NCBI RefSeq assembly: GCF_003461955.1
Contig: NZ_QTYB01000019.1
Span: 1 to 59,084 of the forward strand
Direction of reading: 5' to 3'
Source: Ruminococcus sp. AM36-2AA
Lineage (GTDB): Bacteria > Bacillota > Clostridia > Lachnospirales > Lachnospiraceae
DNA length: 59,084 nucleotides
Below the pieces are notes generated by a model that made no database searches, had not been told where the DNA came from, and saw only the letters and a list, made by a program, of their open reading frames with translations. Shown here in pieces: positions 36,036-43,746 of the stretch. Numbering within the stretch: position 1 is the stretch's first letter; each line of letters starts with the position of its first letter. Both the position numbers and the translations under genes were made by a program.

Positions 36036-36056
36036 TTTGACAACAATTTGACAACA
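36036..36056 (+). repeat. Left integrase arm-type repeats
   Basis: Two direct copies of TTTGACAACA (36036-36045 and 36047-36056), 11-bp period, just inside the left end. Matching copies lie near the right end (50976-51033). Tn916-type integrases bind such repeats; the role is inferred from sequence and position. Confidence 0.55.
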
Positions 36057-36135
36057 AAATTTGGGAGAATGATGAATCGTTATGAAGCATGACGAATTTC
36101 AGGTGAAAGGGCACAGGTTTGGGCAATGAAGTAAG

Positions 36136-36172
36136 AGCACTTCTTAGAGTTAATCTAAGAGGTGCTTTTTTC
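36136..36172 (+). terminator. Element-borne terminator for lysS
   Basis: AGCACTTCTTAGA (36136-36148) pairs with TCTAAGAGGTGCT (36154-36166), then T6. It ends lysS transcription after integration. Confidence 0.8.
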
Positions 36173-36242
36173 GTCCTTAGAAAGGTATATTCCGGCAGTC
36201 AGCTTCTGTAAAACAGTAAATAAAATTTTGGAGGAAAACATC

Positions 36243-36512
36243 ATGGGTAAAAGTTATAAACCAATTACAAGTATGAAAGAAGTACCAGAGCAGCTTAGAA
36301 AATTACGCCGACAATATCTGCGATATCAACAGGCAGAAATCATTTACAGTATTTCCCATAAGAAGCTTTTGGAGCTTGCAAGTGATGCAGGTGCAATTTA
36401 CAGAATAGATGGAACGGTACTGATTAATCGGGATATTTTTGATACTTATTTGGAACGATTCCATGAACCGGCGACAGGAAAAGGAAAGGAGAAAATGACA
36501 GATGAGCGGTAA
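36243..36512 (+). CDS. Excisionase-like DUF6462-type DNA-binding protein (1)
   Basis: 89 residues with a winged-helix excisionase look: YLRYQQAEIIYSISHKKLLE, then SDAGAIYRIDGTVLINRDIF. I associate this pattern with the DUF6462 family on Lachnospiraceae mobile elements (name from memory). The same pattern recurs at 36502 and 49211. ATG 36243 has RBS TTTTGGAGG; the gene overlaps the next by 11 bases. Possible role: recombination directionality or regulation of the element. Confidence 0.75.
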   Translation: MGKSYKPITSMKEVPEQLRKLRRQYLRYQQAEIIYSISHKKLLELASDAGAIYRIDGTVLINRDIFDTYLERFHEPATGKGKEKMTDER

Positions 36513-36729
36513 TGTATGGATGTTTTCAGATGAGATTGACGATGAAGATCTGGAATTTATGAGCCATGACTATGTGACTTATAATATGGCATGTGAATAT
36601 TACAGACTGGGAATCAAGCCCGTAGTCCGCATGGCACATGAAGCCGGAGCAGTATATAAGATTGGGAAGAAAGTACTGATTCGGAGAAGTTTATTTGAAG
36701 CGTATCTGCGAGAGCAGAGGAAGATATGA
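36502..36729 (+). CDS. Excisionase-like DUF6462-type DNA-binding protein (2)
   Basis: 75 residues. YNMACEYYRLGIKPVVRMAH followed by EAGAVYKIGKKVLIRRSLFE: same winged-helix pattern as its neighbour and 49211, with an acidic N-terminus. RBS AAAGGAAAGGAG lies inside the upstream gene. Its stop overlaps the next frame (ATGA at 36726). Confidence 0.75.
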   Translation: MSGNVWMFSDEIDDEDLEFMSHDYVTYNMACEYYRLGIKPVVRMAHEAGAVYKIGKKVLIRRSLFEAYLREQRKI

Positions 36730-36743
36730 TAGAGGAGAAGAGC

Positions 36744-37127
36744 ATGAGTGAACAGAGAAAAATAATACATGATGATAACAATGGATTGGATTATGTGTTG
36801 GTGGGAGATTATTACATACCGATGTTAGCCTTGCCGGAGGAAAACAGACCGATTGGTTACTGGGGAATACTCCGGAAAGAATATCTGAAAAAACATAAAT
36901 CGGGGATGTATTCTTATCTTTTGTTGACCGGAAAACTGGATCGCTATCTGGCAGATCTTAACGAACAGGCACAGGAGCGGTATGAGCTGATTGAAGCACA
37001 AATGAGAAGTGCCGAAGGTGTAACAGAGAAATTAAAGGCACAGAAGCCTATGGAGTGGGTGCGACAGTGTAATAACATCAGGAATCGTGTGCAGGAAATT
37101 ATATTGAGTGAATTGGTATATGTATAG
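36744..37127 (+). CDS. tnpV: TnpV-family mobile-element protein
   Basis: 127 residues. It matches the TnpV family of clostridial mobilizable transposons: VGDYYIPMLALPEENRPIGY, a middle RKEYLKKHKSGMYSYLLLTG, and the typical end AEGVTEKLKAQKPMEWVRQC then NIRNRVQEIILSELVY. Function is not established. I chose ATG 36744 with RBS GAGGAGAAG; an alternative ATG at 36726 overlaps the previous stop. Confidence 0.82.
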   Translation: MSEQRKIIHDDNNGLDYVLVGDYYIPMLALPEENRPIGYWGILRKEYLKKHKSGMYSYLLLTGKLDRYLADLNEQAQERYELIEAQMRSAEGVTEKLKAQKPMEWVRQCNNIRNRVQEIILSELVYV

Positions 37128-37136
37128 GAGGAGCGT

Positions 37137-37316
37137 ATGAGATACAGGATTGAATATGCAGATGGAAGATGTTGCAATTTCGCAAACAGCAGAAAAGATT
37201 TACTGGATTGGTTGAAACTGCTGAAAGATGAACAGATTGTAGATATTCGTAAGATTTATAAAAGTGGTGTGACAGATTCAGTTCTGGATAATTATCGAAG
37301 ATATTTAAAACAGTGA
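37137..37316 (+). CDS. Small element protein, unknown function
   Basis: 59 residues: MRYRIEYADGRCCNFANSRK, then DLLDWLKLLKDEQIVDIRKI and a charged C-terminus. RBS TAGGAGGAGC precedes the ATG, 9 bases after tnpV, so it is probably real and co-transcribed. Similar small proteins are common on Tn916-like and mobilizable elements; no function known. Confidence 0.7.
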   Translation: MRYRIEYADGRCCNFANSRKDLLDWLKLLKDEQIVDIRKIYKSGVTDSVLDNYRRYLKQ

Positions 37317-37331
37317 AAGGGGTAGGCAGTC

Positions 37332-37622
37332 ATGGTAGTTGTAAAAATTATTATAAGGATTTTGTTATTTCCAGTGCGGATATGCCTGACGTTGATACAA
37401 CTGATGCTTATGTTCAGCACATGGCTGTCTGCAACTGCATTTCATGTCCTGTCTGGAATCATCTGCATTACAGCAGTCTTAGGATATGGAGTCGGGCAGG
37501 AAACAGGCACAGAAGTGGGCAGAATGCTTTTGGCAGGTTTTATACTTTATATCCTGCCTGTACTTTCTGGCTGGACGGTGATGTGGCTGGAAACAATCAA
37601 AATCAGATTGATGGGAGATTAA
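37332..37622 (+). CDS. Small membrane protein of the element
   Basis: 96 residues, two or three hydrophobic helices (VVKIIIRILLFPVRICLTLI, HVLSGIICITAVLGYGVG, LLAGFILYILPVLSGW). I recall similar short membrane proteins (CD1845-type) on clostridial conjugative and mobilizable elements. RBS GAAAGGGGTAGG. A different frame over the same DNA is a shadow. Confidence 0.7.
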   Translation: MVVVKIIIRILLFPVRICLTLIQLMLMFSTWLSATAFHVLSGIICITAVLGYGVGQETGTEVGRMLLAGFILYILPVLSGWTVMWLETIKIRLMGD

Positions 37623-37626
37623 AAAG

Positions 37627-37926
37627 ATGGAATTAACGGAAAATATGGAGGAGTTCCTGAATGATCTGATCGGAAAAAGAATGGAACAGGTTTATCAGGA
37701 AAAATAAGGAGAGCAGTATGATCCATTCAATGAAGAACTGGAACTGAAAGTGCAAAAGGTAATTCGGAAGTTACCGCAAAAACAGGGAAAAGTTATTTTT
37801 GACTATATGACAGAAACCTCAAATAATAACAGTGACCTGAATGAGTTCTATTACCGTATGGGATTGAGAGATGGGCTAGAGCTGAAAGAAGCTATCAAAA
37901 CTATACTGGATACATTGATGGAGTAG
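37627..37926 (+). pseudogene. Paralogue of 37956 gene interrupted by in-frame TAA
   Basis: A 100-codon frame begins MELTENMEEFLNDLIGKRME, meets TAA at codon 27 (37705-37707) and continues in the same frame to TAG at 37924. The part after the stop (VIRKLPQKQGKVIFDYMTE, EFYYRMGLRDGLELKEAIKT) aligns well with the intact neighbour at 37956-38255 (VIETLPAEQEEVITKYCDA, EFFYRLGLKDGMKLKKLIKL). A single nonsense change explains it. If read through, it would be a full 99-residue protein. Confidence 0.7.
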
Positions 37927-37955
37927 GGTACCGGAGAAAGGAACGGGATTCACAA

Positions 37956-38255
37956 ATGAAAATGACAAAAGAGATTGAAGAATTTATCAATCTGACAATA
38001 ACGGAACACATGGGAAAATCATATGCAGATTGGAAGTTGAGCCAGTCATCTGTGACAGGACCAGATGAAATTGAGGAAGCGTACAAAAAAGTGATTGAGA
38101 CACTTCCGGCAGAGCAAGAAGAAGTTATTACAAAATATTGTGATGCGATATTTAGCAGTGGGGCAGAAACAGAGGAATTCTTTTATCGGTTAGGTTTAAA
38201 AGATGGAATGAAGTTAAAGAAGTTAATAAAATTGATTATAGAAGAATTATCATAA
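37956..38255 (+). CDS. Small helical element protein, intact paralogue
   Basis: 99 residues, helical and charged: MTKEIEEFINLTITEHMGKS, EEAYKKVIETLPAEQEEVIT, EEFFYRLGLKDGMKLKKLIK. It duplicates the interrupted gene just upstream. No known function; such proteins recur on Lachnospiraceae elements. RBS GGAGAAAGG. Confidence 0.7.
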   Translation: MKMTKEIEEFINLTITEHMGKSYADWKLSQSSVTGPDEIEEAYKKVIETLPAEQEEVITKYCDAIFSSGAETEEFFYRLGLKDGMKLKKLIKLIIEELS

Positions 38256-38350
38256 ATGAAAAACATTTTTATAAAATGATGGACAAATAATAGTGAGCAT
38301 AATATAATATTTTGAGTATGATAGTTCACAAAAACGGAGGAAACGCTTAA

Positions 38351-39484
38351 ATGAATAGGGTGCAGGAAATTAGAAAAGAGAGAAATATTACACAGGTACA
38401 ATTAGCCAAATATGCTGGTATTAGTAGAAAATATCTTTCAAATGTAGAAAATCAGCTTGCAAATCCTTCTGTAGATGTTGCATTTCGAATATCTACAGCA
38501 TTAAGTGTTGATATTGATAAGATATTTTTTGATGTACCTAAACCAAATATAACAGTATATCCAAAACCGTTGAGATATATTGATTTATTCTGCGGAATCG
38601 GAGGATTTAGATACGCCAGTAAGGGGGCTTTTGATAAGCTTGGGATAAATGGTAAGTGTGTGTTTAGCAGTGATATTGATAAATATGCACAACAGGCCTA
38701 TGAAGCCAACTTTGGTGAGAAACCTGTTGGGGATATAACGAAAGTTGATGCAGAAAGTATACCTGATTTTGATTTGTTGTTTGGAGGATTTCCATGTCAG
38801 GCATTTTCAATTTGTGGTTTAATGAAAGGATTTGAAGATAAAACAAGAGGAACATTATTTTTTGATATAGCAAGAATTATAAAAGAAAAACAACCGCAAG
38901 CTTTTGTACTGGAAAATGTAAAGAATTTGGCAAGCCATGATGGCGGTAAGACACTTCAAACAATATTAGAAACATTAAGAGATGAATTAGGTTATCATGT
39001 CGATTATCATTTGTTAAATGCTCTTGATTTTGGCTTGCCTCAAAAACGAGAGCGAATAATTATTGTGGGATCAAAAAAACCATTTAAGATGGACTGGAAT
39101 TTTGAAATAAAAAATAAAAAAACATTAAATGATATTTTAGAAAAGAAAGTTGATCCTAAACATTATGCTTCACCAGAAATTGTTGCAAAAAGAAAAGCAA
39201 TGCATACGGCAAAAGTTTTTCCATCGATATGGCATGAGAATAAATCAGGAAATATTTCTTCGTATCCATATAGTTGTGCACTGCGTGCAGGTGCTAGTTA
39301 TAATTATTTATTGGTAAATGGTGAAAGAAGATTAACTCCAAGAGAAATGTTAAGACTGCAAGGATTTCCTGATGATTTTAAAATAGTTGTATCAGATTGC
39401 CAAACTAGAAAACAGGCGGGAAATGCAATACCAGTAGATATGGTAAAAATGGTAATTGAAAGATTTATTCCAATGGCATTTTAA
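38351..39484 (+). CDS. DNA (cytosine-5) methyltransferase with N-terminal HTH
   Basis: 377 residues. Residues 1-62 form an XRE HTH (VQEIRKERNITQVQLAKYAG, RKYLSNVENQLANPSVDVAF). The rest is a complete m5C methyltransferase: YIDLFCGIGGFRYAS (SAM site), FGGFPCQAFSICG (catalytic Cys), VLENVKNLASHDGG, LPQKRERIIIVGS, and GNAIPV near the end. In the M.EcoRII/M.SsoII/ScrFI-like group the fused HTH represses the enzyme's own gene; autoregulation is likely here. A/T-rich codon use contrasts with neighbours and suggests separate origin. RBS ACGGAGGAAAC. Likely partner: the nuclease just downstream. Confidence 0.93.
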   Translation: MNRVQEIRKERNITQVQLAKYAGISRKYLSNVENQLANPSVDVAFRISTALSVDIDKIFFDVPKPNITVYPKPLRYIDLFCGIGGFRYASKGAFDKLGINGKCVFSSDIDKYAQQAYEANFGEKPVGDITKVDAESIPDFDLLFGGFPCQAFSICGLMKGFEDKTRGTLFFDIARIIKEKQPQAFVLENVKNLASHDGGKTLQTILETLRDELGYHVDYHLLNALDFGLPQKRERIIIVGSKKPFKMDWNFEIKNKKTLNDILEKKVDPKHYASPEIVAKRKAMHTAKVFPSIWHENKSGNISSYPYSCALRAGASYNYLLVNGERRLTPREMLRLQGFPDDFKIVVSDCQTRKQAGNAIPVDMVKMVIERFIPMAF

Positions 39485-39538
39485 GCATAATTGTGTTAAA
39501 ATTACTTCATATATTTAATGTTTGGAGGAATGCGGCAC

Positions 39539-40351
39539 ATGGCTGAGCCAAGATTAAGAACAGTGAATAAGGCAGTTGCCCCGTTTGCAGTAAATAAGTT
39601 TCCGTCATCATTTGTGGAAACATTAGCTCAAAATATTGTATATATGATGGCTACTAAACAGAGTATGTCATTAGAAGGAAATGAATGGGAGCAGATATTT
39701 GCAGAATGTGTAGGAGCAGAGTGGAAACCGTCAAATGTTGGACTTGATGATGTTGTTTTGGACAATTGTTGCTGGGGTGCGAAAACTGTTTTTGGACAAA
39801 CTGATATTGAACATCAAGATAAGGTTAGATTAATATGTGGTAGAAATGCTGTTACATATAGCTTTGGAGTAGACAATTATTCAGAAGTTGATCCAAATGA
39901 GTTGGGAAAGATGGTTTTGCAAATTTGGAATGAAAGAGTGTCGGCAGTACGTCAGATTTTTAAATTTGTGAGAACGGTTGTTTTGGTCAAATCAAAAGAT
40001 TATAAGGATTACCTCATATTTGAATTTGATACAATTCGATATGATCCGGAATTATATGAATTTAAGTGGAATAAGCGTGGGAATTTAGAGGGGTATGAAA
40101 AAGAATCTGGATTACATAAGTTTACGTGGCAGCCAGGAGGTAGCCAGTTTACAATTATAGAAAAAATACCGCAAGAGCGATTACATATTTCTATAAAACA
40201 ACCTGATCAGATGGATAAAGCAACAATTTTGAAAGCAGTTGGTTTTGATAAATCATGGTATGAGATAGTTTCTGAAAAATTGCCCCCAAAAGATCAAAAA
40301 GCTCGGCAGACGGAAAGGATAGAAATCTACAAAGAAAAACTTGATAACTAG
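39539..40351 (+). CDS. Probable type II restriction endonuclease
   Basis: 270 residues, encoded 54 bases after the methyltransferase. A candidate PD-(D/E)xK core is NVGLDDVVLDNCCWGAKTVF (residues about 66-85), with Asp residues followed by the WGAK lysine. The rest (FAVNKFPSSFVETLAQNIVY, KDYKDYLIFEFDTIRYDPEL, FTWQPGGSQFTIIEK) looks to me like the ScrFI/LlaMI kind of enzyme that cuts CCNGG, but this is from memory and unverified. Start ATG 39539 with TTTGGAGG upstream; earlier in-frame ATGs (39518, 39530) are possible. Confidence 0.6.
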   Translation: MAEPRLRTVNKAVAPFAVNKFPSSFVETLAQNIVYMMATKQSMSLEGNEWEQIFAECVGAEWKPSNVGLDDVVLDNCCWGAKTVFGQTDIEHQDKVRLICGRNAVTYSFGVDNYSEVDPNELGKMVLQIWNERVSAVRQIFKFVRTVVLVKSKDYKDYLIFEFDTIRYDPELYEFKWNKRGNLEGYEKESGLHKFTWQPGGSQFTIIEKIPQERLHISIKQPDQMDKATILKAVGFDKSWYEIVSEKLPPKDQKARQTERIEIYKEKLDN

Positions 40352-40356
40352 CACAG

Positions 40357-40387
40357 AAGGCATTAACTTGTAGTGAGTTAATGCCTT
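40357..40387 (+). terminator. Perfect 12-bp hairpin between restriction gene and DUF4238 gene
   Basis: AAGGCATTAACT (40357-40368) pairs with 40376-40387. The following T-tract is poor (TGCAC), so partial termination or RNA-end protection is possible. Confidence 0.6.
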
Positions 40388-40417
40388 TGCACTATATGTT
40401 AGAAAGGAAAGAATTTT

Positions 40418-41347
40418 ATGGAAAAAGTAAGACGGCAACATTATGTGCCGAGAATGTATTTAAAGAGATTTGGTTATGGAAATATAGGCGATGAATATAT
40501 TTCTGTTCTCAAGCTGGATAATGGTACTGTTTTGGATAATCGAAAAGTTGAAAATTTTGCGGTGGCAAATTATTTCTATGATGCAGATAAAGAACAGATT
40601 GCAGAAATATTAAAAGAAGATTTAAAAGTTTTCCCAGAACTCTGCGACAATGAAAATTTATCAGATGACCAATTTACAGAACACGTATTAGCAAGAGAAG
40701 AATCAGCTATTAGTAAAATGCTTAATGAATTACAGGAAGATCTCAGCACAATTCATATAAGTTCAAATAGAAATTTAATGATAATTTTTTTACATTCTCT
40801 GGCATATAGAACGAAACAGTTTAGAGATCAAATGGATGCTATAAATAACAAAACAGAGAAATGGTTAAGTTCTATGTGTGATAATTTGGGACTTGATGAA
40901 GAGACAAAGAAAAAAACTATTGAGATAAATTGTTCTACAGGAAAGAATACACAGCTATATCAAATTTTAGGAATAAAACCTGTTTTAGAAACTATGCAGA
41001 TGTTACAGTATAATTATGAGTGGTATGAAGCAGTGAATAATACAGAGTTGGATTTTGTTATTAGTGATAATCCAGCACAGACTGTAAGAAATGGATTTAA
41101 TGATATATGTATTCCTGTTTCATCCAATAAGGCTATTATATTCAGAATAAAAGATAAGACAGCACCTCTTATTTCTAAAGACATGCCAGAGAATGGCATT
41201 ATAAACTTATCATTAAATAGTGTAATTGCATATAACTGTATGCAGCTTGCAATGGGACAAAAATTTTTGTTTGGTACATCGAATACGATCAAATATATGA
41301 AAAAAATGTGGGAAGCAAGATCGGCAGGAAGAAATAAGAGAAAATAG
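40418..41347 (+). CDS. DUF4238-type protein
   Basis: 309 residues. It starts with the DUF4238 hallmark RRQHYVPRMYLKRFGYG, and later has LDFVISDNPAQTVRNG and ICIPVSSNKAIIFRI, typical of this family, which is widespread, often found with mobile and defence genes, and has no established biochemical role. Composition is as A/T-rich as the methyltransferase and nuclease, so the three appear to have moved together. It has its own RBS (AGAAAGGAAAG) and is closed by a terminator at 41364-41402. Confidence 0.8.
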   Translation: MEKVRRQHYVPRMYLKRFGYGNIGDEYISVLKLDNGTVLDNRKVENFAVANYFYDADKEQIAEILKEDLKVFPELCDNENLSDDQFTEHVLAREESAISKMLNELQEDLSTIHISSNRNLMIIFLHSLAYRTKQFRDQMDAINNKTEKWLSSMCDNLGLDEETKKKTIEINCSTGKNTQLYQILGIKPVLETMQMLQYNYEWYEAVNNTELDFVISDNPAQTVRNGFNDICIPVSSNKAIIFRIKDKTAPLISKDMPENGIINLSLNSVIAYNCMQLAMGQKFLFGTSNTIKYMKKMWEARSAGRNKRK

Positions 41348-41363
41348 AATAAAGATCAATTCA

Positions 41364-41402
41364 AGGAGCATTGACTGTAAAAAGTTAGTGCTTCTTTTTT
41401 TG
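41364..41402 (+). terminator. Terminator of the restriction-modification cargo
   Basis: AGCATTGACT (41367-41376) pairs with AGTTAGTGCT (41383-41392) with G-T wobbles, then T7. Confidence 0.75.
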
Positions 41403-42315
41403 GCCTTTTTTCAAAAGCATCTGACATTGTACACTCTGCCACATGTGATTAGTGGAAAGATAAAATTTCTTAAAAAAGCACCGTCCAAATGCCCGCCGAA
41501 ACTTGCAATTAGTGAAGGAATATTTCATTTACGTGCATATTACGAAGTTTAACGGTCAGGTTTATGGCACTTAACAGCCATATTCCAGAATATAGCGGTC
41601 ACTGAATAGACATTAGCAGAACAATCCTTTGTTCTGCTTGATTACTGTAATCAACAGTCTGAAATCCAGTCAATGGGGCATTTATGCCGGCTTTAGCCCT
41701 TGCCATTGACTTGAATGAAGACTGTGGTATAAACGACCGTTTCATTTCGGAACGCGGCCGTTCTAAAACGGAATGGCGACCGCTGAGCTCCGTAAAATGC
41801 AATTTACGCATAAAAACTTGCAAAAGGGGGTTGGTAAATACCGTTTCCTAAGCTTTATAGGTAGAGGAATAATTATTTTTCAAAAATCCCCCAAATCATG
41901 TCCGCTTTTGCTTGTCCCAGTACAGAGTATGTGAAGGGACTAACAAAAGTAAAAGAAAAAATGATAAAAATGCAAAAAAATATCACGAATCTTTTGCATC
42001 TTGCCAAGGCATTTGACTTTAGTAATTAGAGGACGTTTTGGAATGTTCCTTCATTGAACCTTGACAATCGATAAGTGCACCCTGAAAGCCTACCAGGAGT
42101 TCTGCCATGACCTTTCTTTTTTGAAAGCGAGCGGAATCATAATGACACTCCCGATGATGGGCGGCTGACCAGAGCCTTATGGTCAGTGACCTGTTTATAC
42201 AGGCAGAGGCAGTCTGAGACGACTGCAGGTGACAGGGAAAAGCACGACAGACCACTGCAAAAAAGTAACTGAAAAATGTTTACAGGGCAAAATGCCCGGA
42301 AAGGATGTAACGACT
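41403..42315. other. Gene-free structured region: candidate large RNA or replication origin
   Basis: No supported gene in about 900 bases. Dense inverted repeats: AGCAGAACAA/TTGTTCTGCT (41615-41624 / 41629-41638) and a nested fold in which 41654-41660 pairs with 41719-41725, 41668-41676 (AGTCAATGG) pairs with 41703-41711, and the inside holds two hairpins (41677-41688 and 41689-41698). Further small stems lie at about 41750-41763 and 41792-41807. It sits between cargo and ssb, where mobile elements may keep origins or regulatory RNAs. A short - strand open frame at 41599-41823 overlaps these stems and is not credible. Confidence 0.5.
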
Positions 42316-42726
42316 ATGAATAAAGTGATTTTAATGGGAAGATTGACAAAGAATCCGGAGATCAAGTATGCCGGGAAAGAGAATGATATGGCAGTAGCCA
42401 GATATACTCTGGCAGTGAACAGAAGATATAAACGTGACGGAGAACAGGAAGCAGATTTTATTTCCTGCGTAACATTTGGCAAGAGTGCAGAGTTTGCACA
42501 GAAATATCTTTACAAGGGAATGCGAATTGTGATCGGTGGACGCATCAGCACTGGCAGTTATAAGGATAAGGATGGAAAGACGATTTATACCACAGATGTG
42601 ATTGTGGAAGAACATGAATTTGCTCAGAACAAGGACAGCGGTGCTGGAGCAGATTCATCAGAAACCCCGAAAACAGATAAAGACGGTTTTATGGAAGCGA
42701 AGGACGGAGAAATTCCGTTTGACTAA
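42316..42726 (+). CDS. ssb: Single-stranded DNA-binding protein
   Basis: 136 residues. OB fold in residues 1-105 (MNKVILMGRLTKNPEIKYAG, ADFISCVTFGKSAEFAQKYL, GMRIVIGGRISTGSY), low-complexity tail and the acidic C-terminal tip DGEIPFD used to dock partner proteins. On a mobilizable element it likely protects transferred single strands. I chose ATG 42316, where homology starts; RBS AAAGGATG is moderate. An upstream in-frame start at 42229 adds non-conserved residues. Confidence 0.93.
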   Translation: MNKVILMGRLTKNPEIKYAGKENDMAVARYTLAVNRRYKRDGEQEADFISCVTFGKSAEFAQKYLYKGMRIVIGGRISTGSYKDKDGKTIYTTDVIVEEHEFAQNKDSGAGADSSETPKTDKDGFMEAKDGEIPFD

Positions 42727-42767
42727 TAAAAGCAGAAATCTGTCTAATAAAAATGTGGAGGTTATTT

Positions 42768-42974
42768 ATGAGTGTAAGTTATAACAGATTATGGAAACAG
42801 CTCATTGATAAAAATATGAAGCGGATAGAAATGCAACATCTCACCGGGATTAGCGGAAACATTCTTGCCCGGATGGGAAAAAACCAGTATGTATCAATGG
42901 AGACGATTGAGAAAATCTGCAAGAAACTGGACTGCACCGTTGATGAGATGATGGAATTTACAGATGATGAATAA
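42768..42974 (+). CDS. Small XRE/YozG-type HTH regulator
   Basis: 68 residues, one HTH: NRLWKQLIDKNMKRIEMQHL, then ISGNILARMGKNQYVSMETI and KKLDCTVDEMMEF. This type is common on Tn916-related and mobilizable elements, often next to ssb and relaxase genes, presumably controlling them. RBS TGTGGAGG precedes ATG 42768. Confidence 0.88.
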   Translation: MSVSYNRLWKQLIDKNMKRIEMQHLTGISGNILARMGKNQYVSMETIEKICKKLDCTVDEMMEFTDDE

Positions 42975-43052
42975 CAGGAGCAGATATGTCAAATTATTAA
43001 AACTGGCAGAATGCTTCAGAAGTCGAAAAAAGAAATTGAAAAAAGATAACAC

Positions 43053-43130
43053 GCCGGATACGGCATAAATCTCTTAGCAAAGCTAAGAGCGCACTTCTAT
43101 ACAGGCAATTACATCTGCCTGTATCGTGCG
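43053..43130 (-). other. oriT candidate (RSF1010-like nic region)
   Basis: On the - strand an inverted repeat (43116-43124 with 43099-43107, loop 8) is followed at once by AAGTGCGCTCT (43096-43086), which matches the RSF1010/R1162 nic core AAGTGCGCCCT at 10 of 11 positions and has the same IR-then-nic order. A second stem (CTCTTAG 43071-43077 / CTAAGAG 43083-43089) overlaps it. The region lies about 290 bases before the accessory and relaxase genes. The whole 42975-43380 stretch is gene-free and also holds a GGGG/CCCC hairpin near 43200-43220. Confidence 0.7.
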
Positions 43131-43380
43131 ACCTGCGGTGCCATTCTCGATTTTGAGAGATTTTAATTCGGGAATATAGCGAAATCATAGATTTCGGACA
43201 AGGGGATAATTTCCCCTTGCGGCACAAGGCCTATCTTGTTGCATTGATTAAAGATTTTTAAGATTACAGAGGTTAGTATTTCCTTTTGAGAAACAACGAC
43301 CTCATTTTTTATACCCAGGAATCGGAATTTGTGAGAAGATCGATTCTTTTTATTTACAGAAAGAGTAGGAAGTTGAAAAC

Positions 43381-43746
43381 TTGAGCAGAGCGAAAAATCC
43401 AAAATATGAATCTATGTCACTGGAAGAACTGAAAGTCAACATGGAAAAAAGTAAAAAAGAACTGGAACATGCGATCCACAATAAAAATCTTCTGGAGCAG
43501 AGAAAGAAGTTGGTAGAGCGAAAGGAACGTTCCCACAGATTGATTGTTAAAGGAGCAGAGTTTGAAAAAGCATTTCCATTATCAAGAGATCTGGAACAGG
43601 AAGAAGTTCAGGATGTTATGGATCAGCTGCGGAACAGTAGTTACAACAAGAGTATTGTGCGACAGGTTTACATAGCAGCCTTACACAAAGAACAACAGCA
43701 AATTGCAGAAGCAGTTGAAAAAGCAGAAAGAGGAGATGACAGCTAA
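43381..43746 (+). CDS. Mobilization accessory protein (DUF3847-like)
   Basis: 121 residues, basic and helical with a coiled coil: SLEELKVNMEKSKKELEHAI, LLEQRKKLVERKERSHRLIV. I associate this with DUF3847, usually found directly upstream of MobA/MobL relaxases, probably a DNA-binding relaxosome helper. Start TTG 43381 follows AGTAGGAAG. Stop and relaxase start overlap (TAATG). Confidence 0.82.
   Translation: MSRAKNPKYESMSLEELKVNMEKSKKELEHAIHNKNLLEQRKKLVERKERSHRLIVKGAEFEKAFPLSRDLEQEEVQDVMDQLRNSSYNKSIVRQVYIAALHKEQQQIAEAVEKAERGDDS

Noticed and set aside
36162..36242. N-terminal extension of the first DUF6462-type gene
   Set aside because: It would begin in the lysS terminator; ATG 36243 with TTTTGGAGG is the better start.
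41599..41823. 74-codon - strand open frame in the structured gap
   Set aside because: Overlaps the inverted repeats, no RBS, no recognisable protein pattern.
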